A stretch of DNA of 42,216 nucleotides from a virus, in IMG/VR virus record IMGVR_UViG_3300025420_000010, positions 1 to 42,216 of that record. One strand, written 5' to 3'. A program made the translations under genes and the position numbers. The notes beneath the pieces were generated by a model. It was not told the origin of the DNA and made no database searches. It saw only the letters and a list, made by a program, of their open reading frames with translations. Shown one piece after another: positions 32,083 to 38,553 of the stretch. The first letter of the stretch is position 1; every line of letters starts with the position of its first letter.

Positions 32083-32727
32083 TTATCCCCACGGCGATAA
32101 GGTCGCAGCAATCGCCATCAATGTTGCCATCTGCCCAGATGTGTAACCATAAGTCGTCTGACAAAGTGCGTAAAGTGGACTTCCGACCACAACATACGAA
32201 CTTGTGTAAAATTGCACCGTCGCAGCATTTGCCCAATCCGGGTTAATCGCCTGCACCAACAAATTCGGATCAGCCGGAGTAGGCATCAACGGCAACGCAT
32301 CAAAAAACTGATTTTTCGTAACTTTAATTGTGGCCCCAGCAATATCAATCGGAAGTGCGATCCATTGTCCAACTGCTGTTGAAATGTAAAAAGTGGCAAC
32401 ACCGACAGTTTGAACAATACCGACGCTTCCAGCAATCGCCCCGATATAAGATCCATGCGAAGCAAACACTGTAATGTCATGGCCAGATTGATTAGCCACA
32501 ATCATAATCATGCCCGGAAGGGCTTGCGGCAGCACAACACCCGCGCCAGACGCCGCACTCGTCACATTCGTGATGGTATTTGAAATCTGGTAGGAATTAT
32601 TAACATTCCCACCTGCAGTTGCCGTTATACCTTCCGAATAAGCCCAAAGCGGATACGCCAGCCCGTCATTAAGCTGGTTGCCATCTATCAGCCGGTATCC
32701 ACCGGGAAATTCTTGGAAGGCAATCAT
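32083..32727 (-). CDS. Two-domain virion-like protein: decoration-like domain plus QFF repeat
   Basis: 214 residues, AAAGG upstream. Residues about 10-125 (GYRLIDGNQLNDG, GITATAGG, VVLPQALPGMIMIVANQ, ITVFASHGS, ATFYISTAVGQWIAL) are paralogous to the small protein at 13682-14083. Residues 136-214 (VTKNQFFDALPLM, then TTYGYTSGQM and IAATL) are a third QFF repeat, like the two in front of the gp4-like protein. So it combines pieces of two adjacent tail-module genes. No signal peptide, unlike its neighbours. Probably a fiber-base or tail-attachment adaptor, which is an inference from the shared domains. Confidence 0.6.
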   Translation of the reverse strand: MIAFQEFPGGYRLIDGNQLNDGLAYPLWAYSEGITATAGGNVNNSYQISNTITNVTSAASGAGVVLPQALPGMIMIVANQSGHDITVFASHGSYIGAIAGSVGIVQTVGVATFYISTAVGQWIALPIDIAGATIKVTKNQFFDALPLMPTPADPNLLVQAINPDWANAATVQFYTSSYVVVGSPLYALCQTTYGYTSGQMATLMAIAATLSPWG

Positions 32728-32739
32728 TCCGAATACCTT

Positions 32740-33147
32740 TTAATACTGCAATGTGGTCAAAACCGCAGTGCTGGTAGATGTCGCGCAATACAAGGCAGAA
32801 GTAGACTTCGTAAGATCAAGCGTAACGCCAGATGGCAGAGCAAAACCTGTTGTGCTGCTCACCCCTGACGGGCCAAGATAAATTGTCGAGCCTGACGTGT
32901 TCGACACAAATCGTCCCGCAGATGATGTCGTGACCGCTGCCAAAACCTGCACCGTTCCCGCAGTCGTGCAAGTCACCTGTGCTGCCGCAGGAGTTCCTCC
33001 TGCAAAAGCCTGACAGAAATACGGAGCGTTTGGATCACAAATCGCAACATCGCTTTGAATGCTGCCATTTGGCGCAGCTTCCACACCGGGAAGACCAAAA
33101 GAGAAAGCCCCGATCACAAGGGCGACAAGTGACAAGAGCTTTTTCAT
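32740..33147 (-). CDS. Exported small beta-rich protein
   Basis: 135 residues, AGGATTAA upstream. Signal peptide MKKLLSLVALVIGAFSFGLP with cleavage near VEA-A. The mature part has four cysteines (AICDPNAPYFC at about 36-46, QVTC, ALYC) and a beta-rich body with TIYLGPSGVSSTTGFALPSG, a pattern seen in small head- or tail-decoration proteins. Disulfide formation after export is plausible. It may bind the neighbouring fiber or the cell surface. Confidence 0.6.
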   Translation of the reverse strand: MKKLLSLVALVIGAFSFGLPGVEAAPNGSIQSDVAICDPNAPYFCQAFAGGTPAAAQVTCTTAGTVQVLAAVTTSSAGRFVSNTSGSTIYLGPSGVSSTTGFALPSGVTLDLTKSTSALYCATSTSTAVLTTLQY

Positions 33148-33170
33148 TTAATCCTCTCAAAAGGAAGGAG

Positions 33171-33191
33171 AAGGGGGCATAGCGCCCCCTT
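33171..33191 (-). terminator. GC-rich hairpin after the exported protein gene at 33197
   Basis: AAGGGGGC (33171-33178) and GCCCCCTT (33184-33191) form a perfect 8-bp stem with a 5-base loop, 5 bases after a stop codon. On the transcribed strand CTCCTTCCTTTTG follows. It is a candidate partial terminator or mRNA-stabilising element. Confidence 0.55.
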
Positions 33192-33196
33192 ACAAA

Positions 33197-33682
33197 TTAG
33201 TTATATGCCCAAGCGTAGGTTGTAGCGCCGCCCGTATTCGTGCAAAGAACTTCACGGGTAACTGCACCCGTCGCAGACACAGCCGAACCATACGTGCCGG
33301 TCGCATAAGCCGTGCCGTTGCTAACCGTAGCAACTGCGCCCTGCAAAGCAGCCGTGCAAGAAGGAAGCGTAGCAATCGTCGAAATCGAAGGCAACACATA
33401 CGTCGTAACGCTCGAGCCCGAAAGCACATAAGCACGAAGCTGCGAGGTCTGGATCAATTCCGTCTGTGGCTGAATGCTGCCAACCGTCAGACCAGAATAG
33501 CTCTGCGTCAGGTTGGTGTCAGCTGGGATCGTTTCATTACCCGTCAGCGGCAGGGTCGTAGCATTACCCGTGATCGGGCTCGAGGTAGCAAGCGGATAGC
33601 CAGGAAACTGGCCAGCAGCAAAAGCAGCAGTTGCGCCGAAAAGCGCAAGCAAACTGCCATAAAGAGCAACTTTCTTCATCAT
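33197..33682 (-). CDS. Exported beta-rich protein
   Basis: 161 residues; ATG (first of two) overlaps the upstream TGA, and AGAGG lies upstream. Signal peptide MMKKVALYGSLLALFGATAA with cleavage near AFA-A. The mature protein is Thr/Ser/Ala/Gly-rich (LPLTGNETIPADTNLTQSYS, TAYATGTYGSAVSATGAVTR) with two cysteines (LPSC, EVLC). Followed by a strong hairpin, which suggests high expression. Possible secreted virion or surface protein. Family not recognised. Confidence 0.6.
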   Translation of the reverse strand: MMKKVALYGSLLALFGATAAFAAGQFPGYPLATSSPITGNATTLPLTGNETIPADTNLTQSYSGLTVGSIQPQTELIQTSQLRAYVLSGSSVTTYVLPSISTIATLPSCTAALQGAVATVSNGTAYATGTYGSAVSATGAVTREVLCTNTGGATTYAWAYN

Positions 33683-33948
33683 TTGCCTCTTATGTGCGAG
33701 ATCGCATTGCGCAAACCGTCACCTTGCGCGGGAGTTCCAACATTCTGTGTGACGCCAGATTGGTAATTAGGATTTTCCGAAGGAATTCGGTCTTCGGACT
33801 CATAGACCGCATTGCCCTTCCGAGCAACCTTCGAAATCATCCCATCTTCACTCATTTCATATCCGAAAGAGTGGTGAATTGTGCCCGCTCTTGATCCGCG
33901 CACTGGCCGTGCTGCTAAAATCTTCGCGCTATCATTACCTTTTGCCAT
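33679..33948 (-). CDS. Small unknown protein
   Basis: 89 residues from MAKGNDSAKILAARPVRGSR. This start has AAAGGGGCGAGG in front; a start at 33999 has no ribosome-binding site. Polar, Gly/Ser/Arg-rich, with an IHHSFGYEMSEDG block. It precedes the exported protein gene and overlaps it by 4 bases. Unknown function. Confidence 0.5.
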   Translation of the reverse strand: MAKGNDSAKILAARPVRGSRAGTIHHSFGYEMSEDGMISKVARKGNAVYESEDRIPSENPNYQSGVTQNVGTPAQGDGLRNAISHIRGK

Positions 33949-34039
33949 GGGCCTCGCCCCTTTCGCATTCAGCGAACAATATTCAACATTTTCGACCATT
34001 TAGTCAACCCTGCGGGGCCAAAAACATCCAGAATTCCGC

Positions 34040-34510
34040 TTAAATCGGCCCTCTTTCAATCCAATGCAAGGTCGGGATCACATTCTGCGACTCAGCCCTC
34101 AAAATCGCCCCCTTCAAGGTGTCTTCCACAAGCTCCAACTGGTTCTCTTTACTCAAATGTCTTGCAGCCACAATGCCTAAAGGCTTTTTATCAGGCCACA
34201 CTTTGCGAGCAATCGGGAAATATAAGTCTTCAATCTGCGCTCTACCCGCCTGCACGTCCGTCAACTTACACTCAATGACCACAACCCGCTTATTTCCCAC
34301 AATCAGCAAGTCCATCTGGCAATGCCCGGGCCCGTTCATGTCGGTAAATTCAAACCACTGCCCATGTTCTGCCCTCGGGATCGCCGCTGCAAGGGCTTTT
34401 TCATACCTTAAACCTGCAGCCTTTGCCCCTTTCGGTCGGGACTTTGGCAAATTCGCGGGGCGCAAGCACATCGCTGCGTAATGGAGCCCCACGATATGGC
34501 GAAAGGTCAC
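34040..34510 (-). CDS. PD-(D/E)XK-like nuclease
   Basis: 156 residues from GTG (34510) with AAAGGGG upstream. The core fits a restriction-endonuclease-like fold: GLRYEKAL (E37), CQMDLLIV (D67), VVVIECKL (E80-C-K82) and AGRAQIEDL (Q92), in the usual order E, D, E-x-K, Q. HEGQW-like aromatic residues before D67 are typical. Such small nucleases in phages may resolve branched DNA, act in packaging, or cut host DNA. It lies in the late operon next to the metallophosphoesterase. Confidence 0.65.
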   Translation of the reverse strand: MTFRHIVGLHYAAMCLRPANLPKSRPKGAKAAGLRYEKALAAAIPRAEHGQWFEFTDMNGPGHCQMDLLIVGNKRVVVIECKLTDVQAGRAQIEDLYFPIARKVWPDKKPLGIVAARHLSKENQLELVEDTLKGAILRAESQNVIPTLHWIERGPI

Positions 34511-34524
34511 GGGCGAAGCCCCTT

Positions 34525-34749
34525 TCAGAGAGAAGTCTTGTCTTTTAACTTACTGACAGAGGCACTTTTCGGTTCCACAACTGGAATAGAACAGATCAAT
34601 CTGTCAATAGCCCGCATCAACGCAGCTTTTCCTTCCTCCGTCTGCAATTCCTCATAAGTAAGGATTAGTTGACGGACTACTTCACACCGCTGTGCGTAAG
34701 GATCTGCGTAGATGATTTCAGTGTCAGGGATCATTTCAACTTCACTCAT
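34525..34749 (-). CDS. Small acidic protein, unknown
   Basis: 74 residues overlapping the metallophosphoesterase stop by 4 bases, with GGGGGCGGA upstream. Starts MSEVEMIPDTEIIYADPYAQ and is helical in the middle (CEVVRQLILTYEELQTEEGK). Coupled to two predicted nuclease genes; it may be a partner, but nothing in the sequence shows this. Confidence 0.45.
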   Translation of the reverse strand: MSEVEMIPDTEIIYADPYAQRCEVVRQLILTYEELQTEEGKAALMRAIDRLICSIPVVEPKSASVSKLKDKTSL

Positions 34750-35840
34750 TTCCGCCCCCTTCGACCTACGGGTGAAACCTTCTGGTCATAGTCGGCTCGA
34801 ATAGCATTAAGCATCTTCACGCCGATTTCAACTGTCGGAGCGCACCACGCACGTCCACGGGAATTATCTGGTTCTCGCGGGTCCACAATCACCAAGGCTG
34901 CTGGGTGAATAGGCATCTTTTTAAGGCCCAAAGTTCGAGCATATGTGTCTGCCAACTTATAACCACTCACCCTCACCAGTTGGGCACAGATCCCGTCTGG
35001 ACTAATCGTCCCTTCATCTCCTCCAATATGCCTGTGTCCTGCGACAAGAATGTGATCTCTAAACCCAGTTATGAGTTCCCTTTTGGGCCCGTGCATGGAG
35101 TTCCAGATTGAGTGCCCGGGGAAATCATGTCTGGCATGGATGCGTGTCACCACTCCGCAAGGCTGCTTTAAGGCAAGCCTTACACCATGATCCTCGTAGA
35201 GCGAGCCGACCTGCTTCGTGAACCATGCCACGGGATCGCCCGATCCCGCCCAGAGGTCATGATTGCCAGCAATAATGAAAAGCCAATTGACGCTTTTCAC
35301 CATCCATTCCACAAGCGTCCAGCTTTCGCGGGCTGTGACCGATTGATCCGCGTAAAGTCGGGCAAGCCGTCCGACCCAGTTATTCGCAAGGTCCCCGATG
35401 TTACACGCCAGAATGTGGGGGTGTTGCTGGGCAAGTTCGATATGGGATTTCAAAAGGTGAAACGCGCAGCCGGGGTCATCAATGTGCGGGTCCCCAAATA
35501 TCAAAAGCCCGTAAGGCCCGTCAATATTCACCTTGATGTCGATGAGTTCCCGCGCCTCATCTGCGGCGATCACCCTTTGGCTTTCCACCAATCGATCTTG
35601 AATTAATTCGTCGATCTGTCTCGATCTGTGCGGGAGCGCCGGGGCGCTAAAGCGTCTTAAACTTTCCCGGTCTTTCATTTTATTCGTAACAAAAGCCACC
35701 CGTCTATGCGCTGTAACTTTATGAATTCCAAGTGCATCTGCGATTTTATAGAAGTCGTAAGTCCCATCTACCTTTTTAAACTTCCTCATCGCATCTAGTG
35801 TTTTTTGTTGCTCCGCTTCTGAAATTGCTTTTTGTGCCAC
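34746..35840 (-). CDS. Calcineurin-like metallophosphoesterase with N-terminal helix-turn-helix
   Basis: 364 residues from GTG at 35840, which has GGAGG 5 bases upstream. Residues about 28-50 (YDFYKIADALGIHKVTAHRR) look like a helix-turn-helix. The catalytic domain shows all metal-binding motifs: GDPHI (116-120), IGDL (148-151, D150), AGNHD (191-195), IHARHDF (234-240) and AGHRHI (267-272). This matches SbcD/Mre11-type or phage phosphoesterases that cut or dephosphorylate DNA. The HTH suggests sequence-specific DNA binding. No SbcC-like ATPase is encoded nearby. Confidence 0.8.
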   Translation of the reverse strand: MAQKAISEAEQQKTLDAMRKFKKVDGTYDFYKIADALGIHKVTAHRRVAFVTNKMKDRESLRRFSAPALPHRSRQIDELIQDRLVESQRVIAADEARELIDIKVNIDGPYGLLIFGDPHIDDPGCAFHLLKSHIELAQQHPHILACNIGDLANNWVGRLARLYADQSVTARESWTLVEWMVKSVNWLFIIAGNHDLWAGSGDPVAWFTKQVGSLYEDHGVRLALKQPCGVVTRIHARHDFPGHSIWNSMHGPKRELITGFRDHILVAGHRHIGGDEGTISPDGICAQLVRVSGYKLADTYARTLGLKKMPIHPAALVIVDPREPDNSRGRAWCAPTVEIGVKMLNAIRADYDQKVSPVGRRGRK

Positions 35841-35873
35841 AATAACCTCCAACCCTTCCGGGCGGTTTGAGCG

Positions 35874-36038
35874 TCACTTCTTTTTCTTCACCTTTTCCGG
35901 GAGCTTTTTGGTCTTACCCTTGTCTGCGGCCTCAAATTCTTTCCCGACAGACTGTGGGATTTTCAATCGCTTGGCAGCCTTCGGGTCATGTGCGACCATT
36001 GCCATAAGATTGTGCTGGGCTTTGCTTTTTGACGGCAT
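35874..36038 (-). CDS. Small conserved-type phage protein, 54 residues
   Basis: Starts MPSKSKAQHNLMAMVAHDPK, then RLKIPQSVGKEFEAADKGK, and ends in lysines. I recall near-identical small proteins in many phages of proteobacteria, of unknown function. AAAGGA lies upstream of the ATG, and a promoter-like sequence is at 36066-36095. Confidence 0.65.
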   Translation of the reverse strand: MPSKSKAQHNLMAMVAHDPKAAKRLKIPQSVGKEFEAADKGKTKKLPEKVKKKK

Positions 36039-36065
36039 TGTGACAGTCCTTTCTGCAAGGTCCTG

Positions 36066-36095
36066 TATTTACACACAAAACCCGTGTCAAGTCAA
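36066..36095 (-). promoter_or_regulatory. Candidate sigma70-type promoter inside the late operon
   Basis: On the minus strand TTGACT (36095-36090) is followed after 18 bases by TAAATA (36071-36066). An overlapping TTGACA at 36090-36085 gives a second possible -35. It lies in a 75-base AT-rich gap before the 54-residue protein gene. Confidence 0.45.
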
Positions 36096-36113
36096 TTTTA
36101 TATGTAACAACTC

Positions 36114-36473
36114 TTAAATTATCTTACACGGGACTTTCATATCTTCATCATGTTCGTAAACAGCGCAAAGTCTGTGATAGCCGTCAGCAATAATCAGCGC
36201 CTTGGTGCTACGCACCAGCAAAAGAGGCGATAGCTTTTTATCATGTCTGATTTTATCCAGCGTGTGTTCGACTTGGTCATTGCTGATGCCCAGCGGCGAA
36301 AGCTCCGACGCTCTCAGGATGTCTTTAGCCTTGAAGTGCGAAAGCGGCTCCGCCCGAAGGCGCTCGATCATCACCTTCGCCGCAGCAGGCGTGACAAGGA
36401 GCGACAAATACTCCGCCCCCGCCGGATAGTTATGTTCCTCCGGCTCATCAAACCAGTAAATCGCTCTTGTCAT
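36114..36473 (-). CDS. ParB/sulfiredoxin-fold-like protein
   Basis: 119 residues. The block LSPLLLVRSTKALIIADG followed by YHRLCAVYEHDE resembles the ParB N-terminal fold, where a hydrophobic strand leads into D-G-x-H-R. Phage ParB-like proteins act as nucleases, CTPases or regulators. Here only one such domain is present, without HTH. Nucleotide-binding motifs of true ParB are not evident, so activity is open. Confidence 0.55.
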   Translation of the reverse strand: MTRAIYWFDEPEEHNYPAGAEYLSLLVTPAAAKVMIERLRAEPLSHFKAKDILRASELSPLGISNDQVEHTLDKIRHDKKLSPLLLVRSTKALIIADGYHRLCAVYEHDEDMKVPCKII

Positions 36474-36664
36474 TTCTTTTTCTTCGCAGCTCTCATGTTA
36501 TCGACGAGGTTCGGGTAAGGCCGTCCAGCGGCTTTTGCCGCCGCCTTCGCTGACGCCTTTTTGGCTGGTGAAAGGGCCTTGGACTTCGGCAGGTCTTTCG
36601 GTCTAGGTTTTTCCCAGACGGGTTTGTCCTTGCCCCCACAATCAGAACATTTGCCTTTTGTCAT
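36470..36664 (-). CDS. Small basic protein with CxxC
   Basis: 64 residues; the ATG overlaps the upstream TGA (ATGA). KCSDCGGKDK (5-14) could be half of a zinc knuckle; the rest is Lys/Ala-rich (LSPAKKASAKAAAKAAGRPY) and ends YPNLVDNMRAAKKKK, a tail I recall from other small phage proteins. Possibly DNA-binding. Confidence 0.55.
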   Translation of the reverse strand: MTKGKCSDCGGKDKPVWEKPRPKDLPKSKALSPAKKASAKAAAKAAGRPYPNLVDNMRAAKKKK

Positions 36665-36924
36665 TTGCAATTCCACGCTCGGAGTGATTTGTTGATCCGC
36701 GAGTTCGGGTCCTTTTTCGCCTTTTCCCCTGTAAGTTTTTCCTTCATCCCAGACATCCGGGCGCAAAACGAGGCTTTCCGTCCCGCGTCCTTTTCGTTTT
36801 TGGGGTGCGGGGCAGGCGGTTTAAGGTTATGCCCTTCCGCTTTCGCGCTTGCGCGCCCCTTCGCGTTTAGCCCCCCTTTCGGGCTCTTCCCTTCCGCTCG
36901 CTGCCATGCCGGGGTCTTCGCCAT
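36661..36924 (-). CDS. DUF6321-like small phage protein
   Basis: 87 residues. ATG at 36924 overlaps the upstream TGA (TGATG), with AAAGGAAAG before it. The pattern PAWQRAEGKSPKGGLNAKGR, then FCARMSGMKEKLTG and a terminal LRAWNC, is a well-conserved phage family that I recall as DUF6321, often close to terminase and portal genes. Function unknown. Confidence 0.7.
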   Translation of the reverse strand: MAKTPAWQRAEGKSPKGGLNAKGRASAKAEGHNLKPPAPHPKNEKDAGRKASFCARMSGMKEKLTGEKAKKDPNSRINKSLRAWNCK

Positions 36925-37742
36925 CACTCTTTCCTTTCGCCGGGGGCGCTTGTATTTTTCAAAAGCATCTCAATTCGTCTTTTCTGCCGTGAGGCAATTT
37001 CTTCTTCCCGTTCCGCGATGTGCCTGTCTGTGGCGTCATAGCGGGCCTCTTGGATCTCCGCAGGTGACGGGTAATGCGTGGGCACGTATGGGGGATCGAT
37101 CTCGCCGTCAAGGCCCGGAACCTGTTGTGCATCTCCTCTAACGCCTTCGGCGGGGAGAACATTTACGACCTGCGCCTCAATAGGGTCTTGCTGGATCGCC
37201 GTAGGCGATACAAAGTTGATCTGGAGTGCAAGGCCCGCGCCGCCGGGGCCCGCGACTTGGAGGGCTTGTTGCGGGGTCGGCCCGCCCTTTGCCGTGGCGA
37301 TTGAGCGATCTGCCATTGTAGTGAACAGATCCATAAGTTCGCGTTTGGTGAACTTTTCCGGGTCAGCCTCAAAACGCTCGGTCAGTTCTTCAAGGACGCT
37401 GGTGCCCAGCGCTGCCATTCGCTGATGAACGTCGATGTAAACCTCGTTCAGTTCCTCTGCGTAGTAAGAGACAAGTTCTTGGAACGCTGGGTCGTTTTTG
37501 AGGTCAGAGATGCGGGGCGCAGTCAGGCCCGTCAGATTGGAGCATTCGATCAGCGATTTCCCTGACGCGACCGCCTTTGCGAGGAGATGGTGATTGTAGC
37601 GGAGCGTTTTGAGTTTCGGGGTTGAGCCGTCCTTCCTTGCCTCCCAGAGCGCCGCGATGTCTGTTTCCGCAAGGTGTCTGGTGACGTTGTAGAGAAGCGG
37701 GGCGGGGCGTCTGCCTCTGCCGGGGGGAACAATCACCTGCAT
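36924..37742 (-). CDS. Putative terminase small subunit (HTH DNA-binding protein)
   Basis: 272 residues. Residues about 45-95 (YNHHLLAKAVASGKSLIECS, NLTGLTAPRISDLKNDPAFQ, ELVSYY) are an HTH region of the type found in small terminases, followed by a helical oligomerisation region (VYIDVHQRMAALGTSVLEEL) and an extended acidic, Pro-rich then basic tail. It would recognise the packaging site and feed DNA to TerL, which is about 12 kb downstream in the same operon. It is the first substantial gene after the late promoter. The short upstream reading frame duplicates its first seven residues. Confidence 0.65.
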   Translation of the reverse strand: MQVIVPPGRGRRPAPLLYNVTRHLAETDIAALWEARKDGSTPKLKTLRYNHHLLAKAVASGKSLIECSNLTGLTAPRISDLKNDPAFQELVSYYAEELNEVYIDVHQRMAALGTSVLEELTERFEADPEKFTKRELMDLFTTMADRSIATAKGGPTPQQALQVAGPGGAGLALQINFVSPTAIQQDPIEAQVVNVLPAEGVRGDAQQVPGLDGEIDPPYVPTHYPSPAEIQEARYDATDRHIAEREEEIASRQKRRIEMLLKNTSAPGERKE

Positions 37743-37807
37743 CGGGGATCTCCCTTTTGAGGTGAATGGGTTGCGCCGTAGGCGCAGGGGGGAACGATGA
37801 CTTGCAT
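37733..37807 (-). CDS. 24-residue leader peptide repeating the start of the small terminase
   Basis: ATG at 37807 has GGAG at 6 bases' spacing. The peptide is MQVIVPPCAYGATHSPQKGD plus four residues, and its TGA lies just inside the start of the next gene (37733-37735, after the terminase ATG at 37742). Its first seven residues MQVIVPP are identical to those of the terminase protein, but the DNA differs at three third-codon positions. It may be a remnant of a duplication or a translated leader coupled to the terminase. Confidence 0.4.
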   Translation of the reverse strand: MQVIVPPCAYGATHSPQKGDPRCR

Positions 37808-37845
37808 GAAAGGCTCCAGAGTTGCGTTAGCACCATCTGGGATTG

Positions 37846-37873
37846 AGTATAACATGGGCCTGTTATTATGCAA
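37846..37873 (-). promoter_or_regulatory. Candidate late promoter for the minus-strand operon
   Basis: On the minus strand TTGCAT (37873-37868) and TATACT (37851-37846) are 16 bases apart and lie about 40 bases before the leader peptide. It could start the 32-kb late transcript. The -35 is imperfect, so an activator may be needed. A hairpin CGCCC-GTCA-GGGCG lies immediately upstream at 37876-37889. Confidence 0.45.
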
Positions 37874-38052
37874 AGCGCCCGTCAGGGCGGGCTCTAGGTG
37901 TTATGCAAGGAGTCCATTAGGTCCATCACCTTTTTCCTGACTCCTATCATTTTGGGTGGGGCTAAGCATTACAACAATCCCTTCAAAGGCCAGTCCCCCG
38001 GTGGTAAACGCTGGGATTGAAAACGCTGGTGGAGGGAACGCTGCAAGGAAAG
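37874..38052 (-). other. Gap without a convincing gene
   Basis: About 180 bases between the late promoter and the hairpin at 38053. It contains a short hairpin at 37876-37889 and a copy of the motif TTAGGTCCATC (37917-37927). A 64-codon frame is open on the minus strand but has no plausible start or ribosome-binding site. Confidence 0.4.
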
Positions 38053-38075
38053 GCGCTGGGTTGTTAGCCCAGCGC
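38053..38075 (-). terminator. Terminator-like hairpin after the 32-residue gene
   Basis: GCGCTGGG (38053-38060) and CCCAGCGC (38068-38075) pair perfectly with a 7-base loop, 7 bases after the TAA of the small minus-strand gene. CTTTCCTTG follows on the minus strand. It may separate the small gene from the late operon. Confidence 0.6.
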
Positions 38076-38082
38076 TCTCCTC

Positions 38083-38181
38083 TTACATGCTCCAATATAT
38101 GTAGGCTGCCCAGATCAATTGGTTCTCAGTTTTAACGCTGTTCCAGTTAAGTAGGGCATATTCTTCTTTGAAGGTCTTCAT
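38083..38181 (-). CDS. 32-residue small protein
   Basis: ATG at 38181 with GGAG at 6 bases' spacing (GGAGTCGAGCATG, the same GGAGTC form used by the plus-strand genes). The peptide MKTFKEEYALLNWNSVKTEN ends in a hydrophobic aromatic stretch (QLIWAAYIYWSM). It lies alone between the control region and a hairpin, so it is probably its own transcription unit. Function unknown. Confidence 0.5.
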   Translation of the reverse strand: MKTFKEEYALLNWNSVKTENQLIWAAYIYWSM

Positions 38182-38461
38182 GCTCGACTCCGTTTTTGTT
38201 TACCCCTATCTTGTCGCATGAGTCGGGGTGGCCTGTCAATAGGGGTTGGTGACAAATGTGGGTTTTATTTTCCCCTCATGATCATGGGTGTTCCAATATC
38301 CCCAGCCTTGCCAAAAACCCTAACATGTGCCTAACCTACAACCCACCAGCTATTCACTATAGGGTGGGCCTAATAGAGGTCTAGTTAGTCTATTTTTTTT
38401 ATAGACTAATACAACCAGAGGCCCCAAGGTTAAGCCCATCATGGCCATTTCAACAAGGCTG

Positions 38462-38478
38462 GGGTTATTGAATAACCC
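38462..38478. promoter_or_regulatory. Operator-like palindrome
   Basis: GGGTTATT-G-AATAACCC is a perfect 8-base inverted repeat around one base. Its size and symmetry suit a dimeric HTH repressor or activator. It lies about 45 bases upstream of the promoter at 38525. No repressor gene is visible in the window. Confidence 0.5.
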
Positions 38479-38524
38479 ATAAACATCACCCCAAAATAAA
38501 TGTGACTTTTATTGCCCTACCATA

Positions 38525-38553
38525 TTGACAGGCCTTTCCCTTATCTATAAATT
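38525..38553 (+). promoter_or_regulatory. Candidate promoter of the right plus-strand operon
   Basis: Perfect TTGACA (38525-38530), then 17 bases, then TAAATT (38548-38553); TATAAA at 38546-38551 is an alternative with 15-base spacing. It lies about 90 bases before the gene at 38642. Downstream, CGAC-GCGA-GTCG (38567-38578) forms a small stem with a GNRA loop in the leader. Confidence 0.6.

Noticed and set aside
32081-32236. Upstream extension of the giant fiber to 32236
   Set aside because: It would overlap the gene at 32083-32727 and lose the clear signal peptide at the start. The ATG at 32080 has a ribosome-binding site.
37901-38095. 64-codon frame on the minus strand
   Set aside because: It has no good start or ribosome-binding site, overlaps the better supported 32-residue gene and a strong hairpin, and has a proline-rich nonsense-like composition.
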